NCBI GenBank assembly: GCA_029553955.1
Contig: JAKPJZ010000109.1
Span: 1-62,514, forward strand
Direction of reading: 5' to 3'
Source: Chloroflexota bacterium
GTDB lineage: Bacteria > Chloroflexota > Anaerolineae > SpSt-313
DNA length: 62,514 nt
A program made the translations under genes and the position numbers. The notes beneath the pieces were generated by a model. The model did not search any database. It was given only the letters and a program-made list of their open reading frames with translations, and was not told where the DNA came from. Below are positions 15,829 through 24,918 of this stretch, one piece after another. The number at the start of each line of letters is the position of its first letter. Positions within the stretch are counted from its first letter, which is position 1.

Positions 15829-18261
15829 CTACGGCCCCTGCCGGGTGACCTCCCACGGCCCGCTGATGGCATCCTTGACCACCACCCACAGATCGCCCGA
15901 GAAGGTGCCGACGATGCGCTTGCCGTCGACCAGTTGGCCCTCGAAGTGGAGGTTGCTGCCCGAAGTCGGGTCGGGGAAGCTGAAGGTGATCTTGCCTTCC
16001 TTGACGGTGGCGGTGGTCTTGTATTGGCTGGCTTCGCCCTCCGAGTTGACGACTGCGACCTGGACGCTATAGCGCGCCCCCTTGCTCTCTGGCACCGGCT
16101 GCAGCACGAGGGTCAGCTCGCCTTTGCGGTTGGGGTTCTCGACGATGCTCGACCGGGCGGCGTCGCGCGCCTCCTGCTCATCCACGCCGAACATCACCAG
16201 CATGCGCGTCAGCATATCTTCGATGGCCTGGCGGGCGCCGCCGATGTTCTGGATGTCCATCGTGCCCTGCCAGGTGCCGCTCCAATCCTCTACTCCATAG
16301 ATGACCTTGACGCGCTTAAAGTCGATGGCGCTGTCCATGCCCTCAGCCGTGCCGTGGATGTAGAAGCCAAGGTCGTTGACACCCTTCTTGAGTGGCGCCA
16401 CAAAGCCGATGGCGTCAGGCCCGCCGGCGTTGTGGAGCGGCTCCGTGCCGCGGAAGGCGGTCACCTTCACGTTGTTCGGCATGTCGGCGACGATGACCAG
16501 TTTGCCGCGGTACGCTTCGTCGAAGGCGGTGGCCTCCTCGTCGAGCTCGAGGGTATCGGGCAGGGGGCGCCAATCGACCTCACCGGTCACCTTGTCGATG
16601 CCCGCCGCGTACTCGATGGTGTAGGCGGGGTAATCGCCCTTGCCCACCTCGCCCTTGAGCATCTGCTCGTAGAGTATGCCCATGAGATCCCAGTCGACCA
16701 TGCCCGACTTGGCCGCATAGCGGATCTCGGTGTAGACGCGCACGCCGTGAGCTTTGATGTCGACGGCGTTGGCGCCTGAAGCGTAGGGCTGCAGCGTGCC
16801 GCCGTCGAAGACGATGTAGCGGCCGCCCACGCCAGGGTAGTTGGGGTCGGCCACGTAGAGGCGATCGCCCTCGATCTTGTAGGCCACGATGGCGTGCCCG
16901 CCGCGCCGCTGCTTGCCCTCGGCATCCGTATAGTAGCGCCCGATGGAGACGTACTGCGGCTCCTTGGTCAGGGCCATGGCGTAGACAAAGGCGTCCCAGG
17001 TCAGGCTATCGCCGAGGCCCCCCGCCAATTTGGCCAGGCGCCATGAGCGTGCATCCCAGTCGACGCTGTTCTGCACCACCGAGGCCAGGCGGTAGCCCCA
17101 GGAGTCGTCCTCTTCGAAATCGATGGTGCCGTAGCCATGGTTGTTGTTGTCATAGCGGCCGTACAGCCCGCGCTCTTTGCCCTGCAGCCGCTTCTCAAAA
17201 TAGTACCACATGGCCGAGATGGCTTGGCCGGCGCACTGGCCGCCCGGCGAGATATAGGTGCCGTCGTTGTGGAACTGCCAGTCGTCGACGCCGGGGGCAA
17301 AGCCGGTATCGACCGAGATCTTGGCCAGCTCGGCCTTTTTGACCTTGGAGACGGCCAGGTCGGAAAAGTGCGAGGTGACGATGGTGATGGCGTCGTTGCT
17401 CAAGGCCGCCAGCGGGATGCCCTCCAGTCTGCCCGAGTAGCGGTCATGGTAGAAGGCGAGCGCGAACTCGTCGTCGGCCAGTGTGATGGGGATGGTCACG
17501 GCCAGCGGCTCGGCGGCGAAGGCGTGGCCGTTGTCGATGCTGATCAGCGGCGTGACGGGGTTGAAGAGCGGCCCCAGCGTGTGCTCTTCGATGGGCTGGG
17601 TGGAGATGCTGAATTTCGTGCCCTTGGGGTAGGCCCCCGCCGGCACCTCGATGGTGAGGCCGTGGATCGGGCTCTTGGGGTCCGCCACGGTGTAGCTGCC
17701 GCCCGAGGCTGGCACGCTGCCCGAGCCCGCCCCCTGGCGCCCCCCGAGGGTGAGGTTGTGGCTCAGCGGCCGGTAGAGGAGCACAAAGGCCGCGATGGCC
17801 CCTACGAGGAGCGCCAGCACGCCCGCGGCGATGCCGAGGCAGCCCAGGCAGCTCAAGCCACCCTTGCGCGGCGCGGGAGGATACGCAGGCGGCGGCGGGG
17901 CGTAGGCCGGCGGTGGACCATAGACAGGCTGCGGCGGCGCTGGCGGCGGCGTGTAGGCGGGCTGCGCCGCAACCGGCTGCAACTGAAAGGTCCAGGGGCC
18001 CAGCACCAGGGCGTCGCCGGGGTTGAGGTATGCCGTGCCGGCGAGGCGCGCGCCGTTGACCAGCGTGCCTGGCGGGCTGCCCAGGTCGCTGATGCATGGG
18101 CGGCCGCCATGCCAGTAGACGGTCGCATGGCGCGGCGCCAGGCCGGCCAACTGGATATCGCAACCCGGCGCGCTGCCCAGCACGAGCGAAGGCCGGTCGA
18201 GCGCCAAGACCAGGCCCGGCTGCGGGCCGTCGACCGACTTGAGGACAAGAGCCTGCGGCAT
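15829..18261 (-). CDS. FHA domain fused to a papain-like cysteine peptidase-like domain
   Basis: 810 residues. Residues 1-95 are an FHA phosphothreonine-binding domain (VLGSAPGCDIQL...RHATVYWHGGRPCISDLGSPPGTLVNG). A Pro/Tyr-rich linker follows, then a membrane helix near 150-185, so FHA is cytoplasmic and the remainder outside. The outer part has a beta-rich stretch and a papain-like domain with C343 in GGQCAGQA, H456 in GGHAIVAY and an Asp-Pro-Asn near 469, in the order expected for catalysis. The last 250 residues are beta-rich and unassigned. Start 18261 has AGGAGGTGCATC before it. It may relay Ser/Thr kinase state to an extracytoplasmic protease; this is inference. Confidence 0.75.
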   Translation of the reverse strand: MPQALVLKSVDGPQPGLVLALDRPSLVLGSAPGCDIQLAGLAPRHATVYWHGGRPCISDLGSPPGTLVNGARLAGTAYLNPGDALVLGPWTFQLQPVAAQPAYTPPPAPPQPVYGPPPAYAPPPPAYPPAPRKGGLSCLGCLGIAAGVLALLVGAIAAFVLLYRPLSHNLTLGGRQGAGSGSVPASGGSYTVADPKSPIHGLTIEVPAGAYPKGTKFSISTQPIEEHTLGPLFNPVTPLISIDNGHAFAAEPLAVTIPITLADDEFALAFYHDRYSGRLEGIPLAALSNDAITIVTSHFSDLAVSKVKKAELAKISVDTGFAPGVDDWQFHNDGTYISPGGQCAGQAISAMWYYFEKRLQGKERGLYGRYDNNNHGYGTIDFEEDDSWGYRLASVVQNSVDWDARSWRLAKLAGGLGDSLTWDAFVYAMALTKEPQYVSIGRYYTDAEGKQRRGGHAIVAYKIEGDRLYVADPNYPGVGGRYIVFDGGTLQPYASGANAVDIKAHGVRVYTEIRYAAKSGMVDWDLMGILYEQMLKGEVGKGDYPAYTIEYAAGIDKVTGEVDWRPLPDTLELDEEATAFDEAYRGKLVIVADMPNNVKVTAFRGTEPLHNAGGPDAIGFVAPLKKGVNDLGFYIHGTAEGMDSAIDFKRVKVIYGVEDWSGTWQGTMDIQNIGGARQAIEDMLTRMLVMFGVDEQEARDAARSSIVENPNRKGELTLVLQPVPESKGARYSVQVAVVNSEGEASQYKTTATVKEGKITFSFPDPTSGSNLHFEGQLVDGKRIVGTFSGDLWVVVKDAISGPWEVTRQGP

Positions 18262-18294
18262 GATGCACCTCCTGGGCAAAAGCCCCACCCACAG

Positions 18295-18323
18295 AGGATA
18301 GCATAAAAGGTGAGTTTTAGCAA
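18295..18323 (-). promoter_or_regulatory. possible promoter of the FHA-peptidase gene
   Basis: On the minus strand TTGCTA (18318-18323), 17 bp, TATCCT (18295-18300), 34 bp before the start. The rest of the 221-bp gap to 18483 shows no clear gene or repeat. Confidence 0.4.
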
Positions 18324-18482
18324 CAATGTTGAATTCTCGCCCTGTCCCGCAAGATCGACACGTCGTTCATCCGCGCCATCTGGGCAGCGGGCAACTGCAT
18401 GTGACTTTTCCGATAGGCCCAGAGTCCCAGCGGCTTGCCGTGTCAGCCGTGGCCGCCCATGGAATAGCCGTGATGCAGCCGC

Positions 18483-21464
18483 CTACTGTTTCCGCTCGAC
18501 AAACTTGTCCTTAGCATACACCTCGTGATGGGTTATCGAGCCATCGTGCCAGTAGGCAATCCATTCGCCTTCCATTAGGCCGTTGGCGTACTGGCCCGTG
18601 CCGCCCAACGCGCCATCCTCATGGTAAAAGCGCACGGCCCCGTCGAGCACGCCATAACGGTACTCGGCTTCAGCGCAGAGCTGGCCGTTGCCGTAGCGCA
18701 TGACGTACTTGCCGTGGAGCACCTTGCGCGGATGCGCCCCCTCGTTGAACTCGACCAGCCAACGCCAGGCGCTGGCGTTGCCGTTCCAGGCCCGCCGCGC
18801 CGGTACGGTGAAACCGGGCACCCAGGTTGCGGGCATCCCCTTATGCACATCATAGTAGGTGAACTCTTCCTGGATGGTGGCGCCGCTCACGCTGGACTTG
18901 CCCTTGTAGGTCTTGAGCTCGCGCGAGGCGTCGATGGCGATGATGGCCTCCTCGCTAGGTGCGCCCTCGATCTGCCGGCCAGCGAGCTTGAGCACCTCGC
19001 TGACGGTCACCCGGATCTCGTAGCGCACGTCCTCGGCCTCGCCCAGGGCGGGCAGCAGCTTGGCAAAGGCGATGGCCGCCTGGGTCTTGGCAGGCTCGAC
19101 GAGCAGGGTCTTTTCGCCCAGCGGCTGGCCATCCTGCAGGGTCTTGGCCGTGATCAGGTAGCGGAAATCCTCGCGCCCGGCCAGGGGCGACGCATTCCAG
19201 CGGATATCCAGCTCTTCCAGCTTGCCGGCGCGCTCAAAGTCGATGTGCGGGCCCTGGGGCAGCTTGGGCGTAGGAGGCGGCAGCAGGAAGGTGACCGACC
19301 AGCCCCCGCCGCTAGCGAGCTCGTCCATAGGCGCGTAGGCGCCGATGGCCTGCAGGAGGAAGCCGTTATCGGTGGTTCCCTTCATTGTCCGCAACAGGGT
19401 GGGGGTGATCGCTGTGGTGGGTGAGGTGACCTCCACCCAGGGGCTCTTGGTGAGCCCACGGGTACGCAGCTTGATCTCGGGCGGCAGTGCGTCGGTCTCG
19501 ATGACGGCCACGGCCTTGTCGTAGCCCCTCGCGCCCTCACCGATGGCGATGCGATAGATCTGCGAGCTCAGTGGCGGCGCATCGGCCTGGGCCCACTCTC
19601 TGCTCCGCGCCCTGGGCAGGATGGCGATCTCCTCGCGCTTGGGGTCACCGGAATGGATGGCGATGTCATCGGCGTGGGCCGAGACGAACTCGGCATAGAA
19701 CGCCGCCAGATCCTTGTGGCCCCAGGCCTTGGCCAGCACCTGTAGGGCGCCCGCCGCGCTGCCCTGCTGGTTGAAGGCGCTGTAAAAGACCGGCAGGAAG
19801 GTATCCTCTTGGCCGGCAAAGGCTTTCTCCTTCAGGTACTCAAAGAAGAAGGACATGCCGTAGCCGTGGTGCTGCAGCCCGGTGTTGTCGCTGATCAGGC
19901 TCAGGGGCTCCATTGGCAGGCGATAGGCGTACCAGTACTGGTTGCGCACGGTGAGGGCCTGCTCATAGAGGCTCTTATCGCCGAGCCGGGCCTGGTAGTG
20001 ATCCCAGAGCTCGCGCTCCAGGGTCAGGGCCGTGGCTTCGCCAACCCAGAAGACGTTGCGATCCCAGTATTCGCTGGAGCCGTACTGGCTCTGGAAGACG
20101 TGGAACAGCTCGTGGACCAGGGTCACCTGCACATCGATGCCCTCCTTGCCGGTCAGCGCGTCGCCGCGCGCCCTGATGGGGATGGCATCCAGGTTGGTGC
20201 TGATATAGGGGGCGCGTGTCTTGCGGTTCTCAGCCAGGCCCCTGATCTCCTTGCTCAAGGGCCAGGGTGAGCGCAGGTAGACGTTGACCACATGGCCCGG
20301 CGGGTTAAAGCCCCGTCCCTTGAGATAGTCATAGGCAAACTCGAGGGCCTCGGCCACAGGAGGCGCCGCCGGGTGCGCCCAGTGCTGCTCTTGCCATTGG
20401 CGGTCGTTGACCTGGGCCTCCAGGGCCTTGATCTGTGGCATCAGGGCCGCCTTGTACTCCTCGAGGCTGCGGTACTGCGCCGGGACGCCGGGCGCCGGCG
20501 GCGCCGGCACCGCGCGGGCAAAGGCGTACTCTTTCCACAGGCGCTGCAGTTCGGCCAAGGCTGCGCTGGCCTGGGGCGTGGGCTGGTGCCGATCGGCGGG
20601 CCACAGTACGTTGAAATGCCCCTCTCTGCTTTTGCTTGGGATGCCGACCCACTCCTTGCCCTCGGTCTCGGCCTGGCGGTCGGGCTCGACGAGTCCGTGC
20701 TTGATCAGACCGGCGATGGTAGACAGGCCGACGACAATAAAGACCGGCCCGTTGTGGGTGGTGTTCCAGGATAGCCTGGCGCCCTCTGCCTGTGAAGCCA
20801 TAGCGCTCGGCCGGTCCTCTTCATCCAGCGCCACCACCTGGGTGTAGGGCCAGAGGTCGGCGTCCACCCCCAGTTGTTTGAGGTCGAAGGTCAGCGTGAC
20901 CGGGCGGCGGAAGCGCTCGAAGGGCTCCATGCTGGCGTTGACCTGCAGGGCTGCGACCACCAACGTGTCCTGCTTGGCCAGCCGCTCCACAACCGGCTTG
21001 GCCTCGCGCTCGGAGAGGGTGCGCACCTTGAACTCGCGCGGCTGGTCCAGCGCGCCGGCCGGGGCGGTGATGTGCACGCCAGGCAGAGGCTCGGCCTCCA
21101 GCGTGGGGGATTCGTAATCGGCGTGGGGGTTGGGCGCAACAGCCCAGACGTAGGGCTGGGTGGGCTGCTGGCGAGCCAGCAGCCTCGCCAGCACCTCGGG
21201 CGGCCGCAAGCCCGCCACCAGCGCCACGCCGAGCGCCACGGCCAGCAGCACGACCATCCCGCAGCCGGCGGCCAGGCCGGGCCAGGCAAAGCTGCGCCGG
21301 GATGCTTTGACCGGTGGCACCGGCCCCGAAGCGGGGAGTGAGTGCCCTTCTGCAGGGGCATGCGCTGCGGGGCGCGCCAGCGGCCGGCCGCAGCGCACGC
21401 AGAAACGGGTGCCGGGCGTCAGCCCGGCACCGCAACTCTCACAGAACCGTTGAGCCGCGCTCAT
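18483..21464 (-). CDS. zinc-ribbon, membrane-anchored gluzincin-like metalloprotease with C-terminal MORN-like repeats
   Basis: 993 residues. A double-CxxC zinc ribbon occupies residues 8-27 (CESCGAGLTPGTRFCVRCG), then a linker and a membrane helix near 60-88. The large outer part holds HELFH at 451-455, with E476 in GEAT 21 residues after the second histidine, the geometry of gluzincin metalloproteases. The C-terminal 120 residues contain MORN/YwqK-like repeats (GQLCAEAEYRYGVLDG, GQYANGLMEGEW). Last gene of a minus-strand run of zinc-ribbon genes, 10 bp after the stop of the previous one. Substrate unknown; the combination of modules is unusual. Confidence 0.75.
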   Translation of the reverse strand: MSAAQRFCESCGAGLTPGTRFCVRCGRPLARPAAHAPAEGHSLPASGPVPPVKASRRSFAWPGLAAGCGMVVLLAVALGVALVAGLRPPEVLARLLARQQPTQPYVWAVAPNPHADYESPTLEAEPLPGVHITAPAGALDQPREFKVRTLSEREAKPVVERLAKQDTLVVAALQVNASMEPFERFRRPVTLTFDLKQLGVDADLWPYTQVVALDEEDRPSAMASQAEGARLSWNTTHNGPVFIVVGLSTIAGLIKHGLVEPDRQAETEGKEWVGIPSKSREGHFNVLWPADRHQPTPQASAALAELQRLWKEYAFARAVPAPPAPGVPAQYRSLEEYKAALMPQIKALEAQVNDRQWQEQHWAHPAAPPVAEALEFAYDYLKGRGFNPPGHVVNVYLRSPWPLSKEIRGLAENRKTRAPYISTNLDAIPIRARGDALTGKEGIDVQVTLVHELFHVFQSQYGSSEYWDRNVFWVGEATALTLERELWDHYQARLGDKSLYEQALTVRNQYWYAYRLPMEPLSLISDNTGLQHHGYGMSFFFEYLKEKAFAGQEDTFLPVFYSAFNQQGSAAGALQVLAKAWGHKDLAAFYAEFVSAHADDIAIHSGDPKREEIAILPRARSREWAQADAPPLSSQIYRIAIGEGARGYDKAVAVIETDALPPEIKLRTRGLTKSPWVEVTSPTTAITPTLLRTMKGTTDNGFLLQAIGAYAPMDELASGGGWSVTFLLPPPTPKLPQGPHIDFERAGKLEELDIRWNASPLAGREDFRYLITAKTLQDGQPLGEKTLLVEPAKTQAAIAFAKLLPALGEAEDVRYEIRVTVSEVLKLAGRQIEGAPSEEAIIAIDASRELKTYKGKSSVSGATIQEEFTYYDVHKGMPATWVPGFTVPARRAWNGNASAWRWLVEFNEGAHPRKVLHGKYVMRYGNGQLCAEAEYRYGVLDGAVRFYHEDGALGGTGQYANGLMEGEWIAYWHDGSITHHEVYAKDKFVERKQ

Positions 21465-21474
21465 CGCTACGCTC

Positions 21475-21930
21475 CTAATAGCTGCCCATACCTTCCAGCA
21501 CTCCGCTCAGTACCCCGCTAAAGATACCGAGACCCCCCACGATGGCCCAGATGGCGAACCCGATCACGCTCATAAGCAAAATGGCCCGGGCGAGGTTCTT
21601 TTTGTTCGGATTGGTCGAGCTGCCAAAGCCCCACACGAACAGCAGGATGACGTTCAGCAGGGGAATGCCCATGAGCAGGAACGTCACCAGGTATTGCCCC
21701 ATGCTGAGCGGCGGCGCATAGCCCAGCGGCGCCATCTGCATGGGCGGGGCATAGGCCGGCGATGGCGCATACACCGGCGGCGGCGTCTGGACGGGCTGGG
21801 CATACAGCGGTTGCTGGTACGGCATCGCTGCAGGGGGCGGAGCGGGGGGCTGCGCTTCGACGACGGTGCCGCAGGCCCCGCAGAACTTGGCGCCGTCCGC
21901 CAGGTTATTCCCACATTTTGCGCAGAACAT
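21475..21930 (-). CDS. zinc-ribbon membrane protein
   Basis: 151 residues. A zinc ribbon at residues 3-20 (CAKCGNNLADGAKFCGACG), a linker of Pro/Tyr/Ala/Gln to about 75, and two membrane helices near 80-102 and 118-145. The loop between them has NPNKKNLARA, seen in many small bacterial zinc-ribbon membrane proteins. Function not known. Same-strand neighbours lie within 10-25 bp, so it belongs to the 23317-18483 operon. Confidence 0.75.
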   Translation of the reverse strand: MFCAKCGNNLADGAKFCGACGTVVEAQPPAPPPAAMPYQQPLYAQPVQTPPPVYAPSPAYAPPMQMAPLGYAPPLSMGQYLVTFLLMGIPLLNVILLFVWGFGSSTNPNKKNLARAILLMSVIGFAIWAIVGGLGIFSGVLSGVLEGMGSY

Positions 21931-21955
21931 GGCCTTTACCTCTGTCTTTCCACTA

Positions 21956-22615
21956 TTATGCTATTCTTGCGCCGCACTCGGTGCAGAATGTGGTGCCTTC
22001 CTTCAAGGGAGCCAAGCAGGAGGGGCACTTTTTGACGGCAGGAACGCCAGGCTCGGGCGGTACGGGCGCTGCGGGGACCGGCTCCGGCGCAGGCGGTACG
22101 GGCGCTGCGGGGGCCGGCTGCGGCGCAGGCGGTACGGGCGCTGCGGGGGCCGGCGCGGCAGGTTGCGACGGTGTATAGGGCACGGGAGGGGCCTTTTCAG
22201 GCGGGGCGGCCAGATCCCCTTGCGCCAGCTTGGCCAGCAGGGGCAGGTTGGCTTCCTGGCCGCGCAGCACGCGCAGGATGGCCAGCAATGAGAGCGCGAC
22301 AAGCGCGAGGTAGACCACACCGTCGACGAACCCATGGATGCCGTGCACCACGTTGCTGACGCTGTAGAGCTTGACCAGCCCCACAAGCCAGGCCAATGCC
22401 CCGAACGCCCACCCCGTCACCAGCACAATCAGATGGTAGGCTATGGTCAGCAGCAGCGCTTGCATGGCCTGTCTGTTCAGCCATTCCTCCTTTTCGGCCA
22501 GCAGCGCAAAGCCACAGACCAACAGCACCGCCAGCGGCTGCCGCAGCATGCCAAAGCCGAAGCCGATCACTGCCACGGCGGCCAAGCTCAATCCGAATCG
22601 TCCTTTTGCTGTCAT
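21956..22615 (-). CDS. membrane protein with C-terminal zinc ribbon
   Basis: 219 residues in reverse order to its neighbours: four hydrophobic helices in residues 8-120, a proline/alanine linker, then a zinc ribbon at the C-terminus (CPSCLAPLKEGTTFCTECG). The linker holds near-identical repeats of APVPPAP, coded by a 30-bp-scale DNA repeat at about 22055-22160, a likely length-variable tract. No function assigned. 25 bp before the next gene of the run. Confidence 0.72.
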   Translation of the reverse strand: MTAKGRFGLSLAAVAVIGFGFGMLRQPLAVLLVCGFALLAEKEEWLNRQAMQALLLTIAYHLIVLVTGWAFGALAWLVGLVKLYSVSNVVHGIHGFVDGVVYLALVALSLLAILRVLRGQEANLPLLAKLAQGDLAAPPEKAPPVPYTPSQPAAPAPAAPVPPAPQPAPAAPVPPAPEPVPAAPVPPEPGVPAVKKCPSCLAPLKEGTTFCTECGARIA

Positions 22616-22630
22616 TGCACATTCTCCTTT

Positions 22631-23317
22631 CTACTTGGGCAGCGGGCACTTGCAGCGGGCGCAGACATCGCCTTGGATATCGTTGAGGCTGCCGCAGGCC
22701 AGGCAGAAGACGATCGTGTCTCCCCTCTTGTCGTACTTTTCATACGAGTTGAGCCCGGCGTGATGCCGCACCCGATCGCCGATGCGGTAGTAGTTGTATA
22801 CGGTATCGTCGTTCTTGGCGGTCAGACGCTGGGTTTTGCCGCTATCGGCCCTGATGATAACCGCGTATTCCAGATAATCCTCCCAGCGAGAGTCATCGCC
22901 GCTGCCGACCTCGTGGCGTCTCTTGGTGATGGTCTTGTCGATCACCGTGCCGTCCCAGGTTGTGCTCCTGGCCCGGCCGAGGACCTGGAAGAACGCGATG
23001 GCCAGGAACATGCCGCCTACGCCCAGCCCAATGTACAGCGCCTGGGGATTGCTCATGCCCTCCACGCCCCGCTCTCCGGCGATGGCAAAGCCGGCGACAG
23101 CGACGATGGCGAGCACGGTGGCAAAGATCACCGCCCACCAGTTGGAACGGCGAGTGTAGCGGGCAAAGGCCGGGTCGCTGATTCTCGTCGAAAAGCCGAC
23201 AAGCGGCTGCGGGCTGCCGTACGCTACGCTCTGTGGCGGGTGCTGCTGCGCGCTCCCGCAAGCGGTGCAGAACCTGGTGCCGTCCGGCAGAGCACTGCCA
23301 CAATGCTGGCAATACAT
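22631..23317 (-). CDS. membrane protein with zinc ribbons at both ends
   Basis: 228 residues. N-terminal zinc ribbon (CQHCGSALPDGTRFCTACG, residues 3-21), two membrane helices near 60-80 and 92-112, a soluble domain of about 85 residues with beta-rich pattern resembling DUF3592-like extracytoplasmic segments (SGKTQRLTAKNDDTVYNYYRIGDRV), and a second CxxC pair (CLACG, CARCKC) at the end. First gene of the tight run 23317-18483. Function unknown. Confidence 0.72.
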   Translation of the reverse strand: MYCQHCGSALPDGTRFCTACGSAQQHPPQSVAYGSPQPLVGFSTRISDPAFARYTRRSNWWAVIFATVLAIVAVAGFAIAGERGVEGMSNPQALYIGLGVGGMFLAIAFFQVLGRARSTTWDGTVIDKTITKRRHEVGSGDDSRWEDYLEYAVIIRADSGKTQRLTAKNDDTVYNYYRIGDRVRHHAGLNSYEKYDKRGDTIVFCLACGSLNDIQGDVCARCKCPLPK

Positions 23318-23401
23318 GGGACTCCTCTCGTTACTTGGCCTGTTTTCCGCGGTCAGCAGGGGCGGCTCCCATGCCGCCTCTGCTGGCTGTGGAATCTGGG
23401 C

Positions 23402-24139
23402 TTAGCGCCACTCATACGTGTAGCGCATACCGTAACCTTCACCGAAGTTGATGTAGATCGCCTTCCTGTCTCCGGCCTTGCCTTTGGCAATCGGATTCTT
23501 GGTCGTCATGGTAACTTGCATATTGTACACTTCTTCCCGTGTGTCCTTGTACTGCCCCTTGCTGCCATTCGGCTGCCAGAATGTATTCGGCGACGATGAC
23601 GAGTAGCCAGGCTTCATGTCTGGCTGGTCAAAGGTAGCCTTCAATACCGGCGGGTTCCAGGTCACCGCTTCGAGGACCTTGTGCTCTACATCAAAGGATG
23701 CAGGCAGGCCATCGGGCAGGGTGCTCGGCGGTGCGCTCCAGATTATCTGCCATTGCATACTGGCAAATACCTGCCCGCCTTCGCCTGTCCTTTTGACCGC
23801 CAAAGTGATATTGCCGATGTCCCCAGAGTCCTGGTAGTAGTCGAGAAGCGTCGCGCCTGTGCCTGATTGCGTACTCTTGACTGGCCCACCATTCACATCA
23901 ACGTCTATGTCGGGAACGAAATACTTGGTCTCGACCAGGTGCCAACCGGCCATTTCGGGCACGGTTGTTGCATTGCCGGTTTGACTGGAGCTGGCGGCAG
24001 CAGTTGAGGTATTGGTCTGGGGCGAGTTGTCTTTTGGCCCGCCACTTGCCGGCTTGGTCGAGGTCTTTGGCCCTAGGGTGCAGCCTATGAGCAGCCCCAG
24101 GACGAGTGATCCCATGAGCAGACAGACAAGCTTCTTCAT
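23402..24139 (-). CDS. putative lipoprotein of unknown function
   Basis: 245 residues. A lipoprotein signal with lipobox LLIGC places the lipidated cysteine near residue 20, followed by a Thr/Ser/Pro/Asn-rich spacer to about 50. The mature domain is beta-rich with many aromatic residues and no recognised motif. The start at 24139 is set by the signal peptide and a GAGGAGGTACACC ribosome site. Gap of 84 bp to the zinc-ribbon operon downstream, so co-transcription is possible. Confidence 0.7.
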   Translation of the reverse strand: MKKLVCLLMGSLVLGLLIGCTLGPKTSTKPASGGPKDNSPQTNTSTAAASSSQTGNATTVPEMAGWHLVETKYFVPDIDVDVNGGPVKSTQSGTGATLLDYYQDSGDIGNITLAVKRTGEGGQVFASMQWQIIWSAPPSTLPDGLPASFDVEHKVLEAVTWNPPVLKATFDQPDMKPGYSSSSPNTFWQPNGSKGQYKDTREEVYNMQVTMTTKNPIAKGKAGDRKAIYINFGEGYGMRYTYEWR

Positions 24140-24164
24140 GGTGTACCTCCTCACATGCTCAATC

Positions 24165-24216
24165 GCCCACAAGGGGCTAGGCTACGCCCATCGGAATCAA
24201 TGCGACGAACCAGTAG
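24165..24216. repeat. copy of the AAGGGGCTAGGCTACG repeat
   Basis: Contains GCCCACAAGGGGCTAGGCTACG, then a tail ending GCGACGAACCAGTAG. A second copy with the same tail is at 25145-25190. Shorter copies occur at 9780-9799 (minus strand), 59337-59365 and 59447-59475. Confidence 0.75.
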
Positions 24217-24264
24217 GCCCATACTCCTCCACAGTCTGCTTTGGCGTCCAGTCCTGTTCCACCG

Positions 24265-24795
24265 TCAACCGGTGATGATCGTGGGGATCACGCCGGTTTC
24301 GTAGCGGAACCGCTCCACGATGCCTGCCAGCTCTTCGCTGTCGATGGCCGGGCGCAGGAGATGCGTTTTCTGAATTCTCTCACCCATCCCATAGACGAAA
24401 GAGATGGAGTCGCAGCCAATCTCCACGGCCTTGAGCTGTGCGCCGCCCTGATTGAAGGTGATGATTTCCGAACCCACAAGGATGCCAAAGCACGAGATGA
24501 AGACCTGCATGCCTGCAGGAGGCTCGGCGGCCTGGCCACAGCCTTCCGTATCGGTCAGCACGGGCCGTATCTGCAGGATTTGGTTTTCGATGATCAGCTC
24601 CGCCGCCCGCAGGCTCTTGTGCGCCCGTGCTGCGAGCGTGGCCAGGGCGGCGGCGGCCGCTATGAGTGCCGGCAACAGCAGCCTGGCGTATGGCGCCTGC
24701 ACGCTCGCGGCCTGGAAGCACACCCAGACCAAAGCCACCACGCATAGGCCGGCTGCGAGAGCAAAGGACCATGCCTGTCGTCTGATCGCCTTCAA
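24265..24795 (-). CDS. small membrane protein of unknown function
   Basis: 176 residues. Two hydrophobic helices at about 10-30 and 38-56, then a cytoplasmic domain of about 115 residues with PH-like alternating strands (IIENQILQIRPVL, AVEIGCDSISFVYG). No family is certain. The frame begins with TTG at 24795, preceded by GAAAGG; no ATG is available until far inside the domain, so TTG is the likely start. It is the next gene downstream of the LuxR gene, but a terminator and a palindrome separate them. Confidence 0.62.
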   Translation of the reverse strand: MKAIRRQAWSFALAAGLCVVALVWVCFQAASVQAPYARLLLPALIAAAAALATLAARAHKSLRAAELIIENQILQIRPVLTDTEGCGQAAEPPAGMQVFISCFGILVGSEIITFNQGGAQLKAVEIGCDSISFVYGMGERIQKTHLLRPAIDSEELAGIVERFRYETGVIPTIITG

Positions 24796-24878
24796 TCATC
24801 ATCGCCTTTCTCTCGGCCTATACATATCGTAGCAGATCCTGCCTGCCAGGTCATCACCCGAAACGGGTGATTCTACGC

Positions 24879-24910
24879 AAAAAGCCCCTCACCTTTTCGG
24901 GTGAGGGGCT
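24879..24910 (-). terminator. canonical intrinsic terminator
   Basis: On the minus strand AGCCCCTCACC, loop CGAAAA, GGTGAGGGGCT and then T residues. It lies immediately after palindrome P3 in the direction of transcription of the LuxR gene. A second small hairpin, ATCACCCG-AAA-CGGGTGAT, follows at 24853-24871. Confidence 0.88.
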
Positions 24911-24918
24911 CAAATTGG

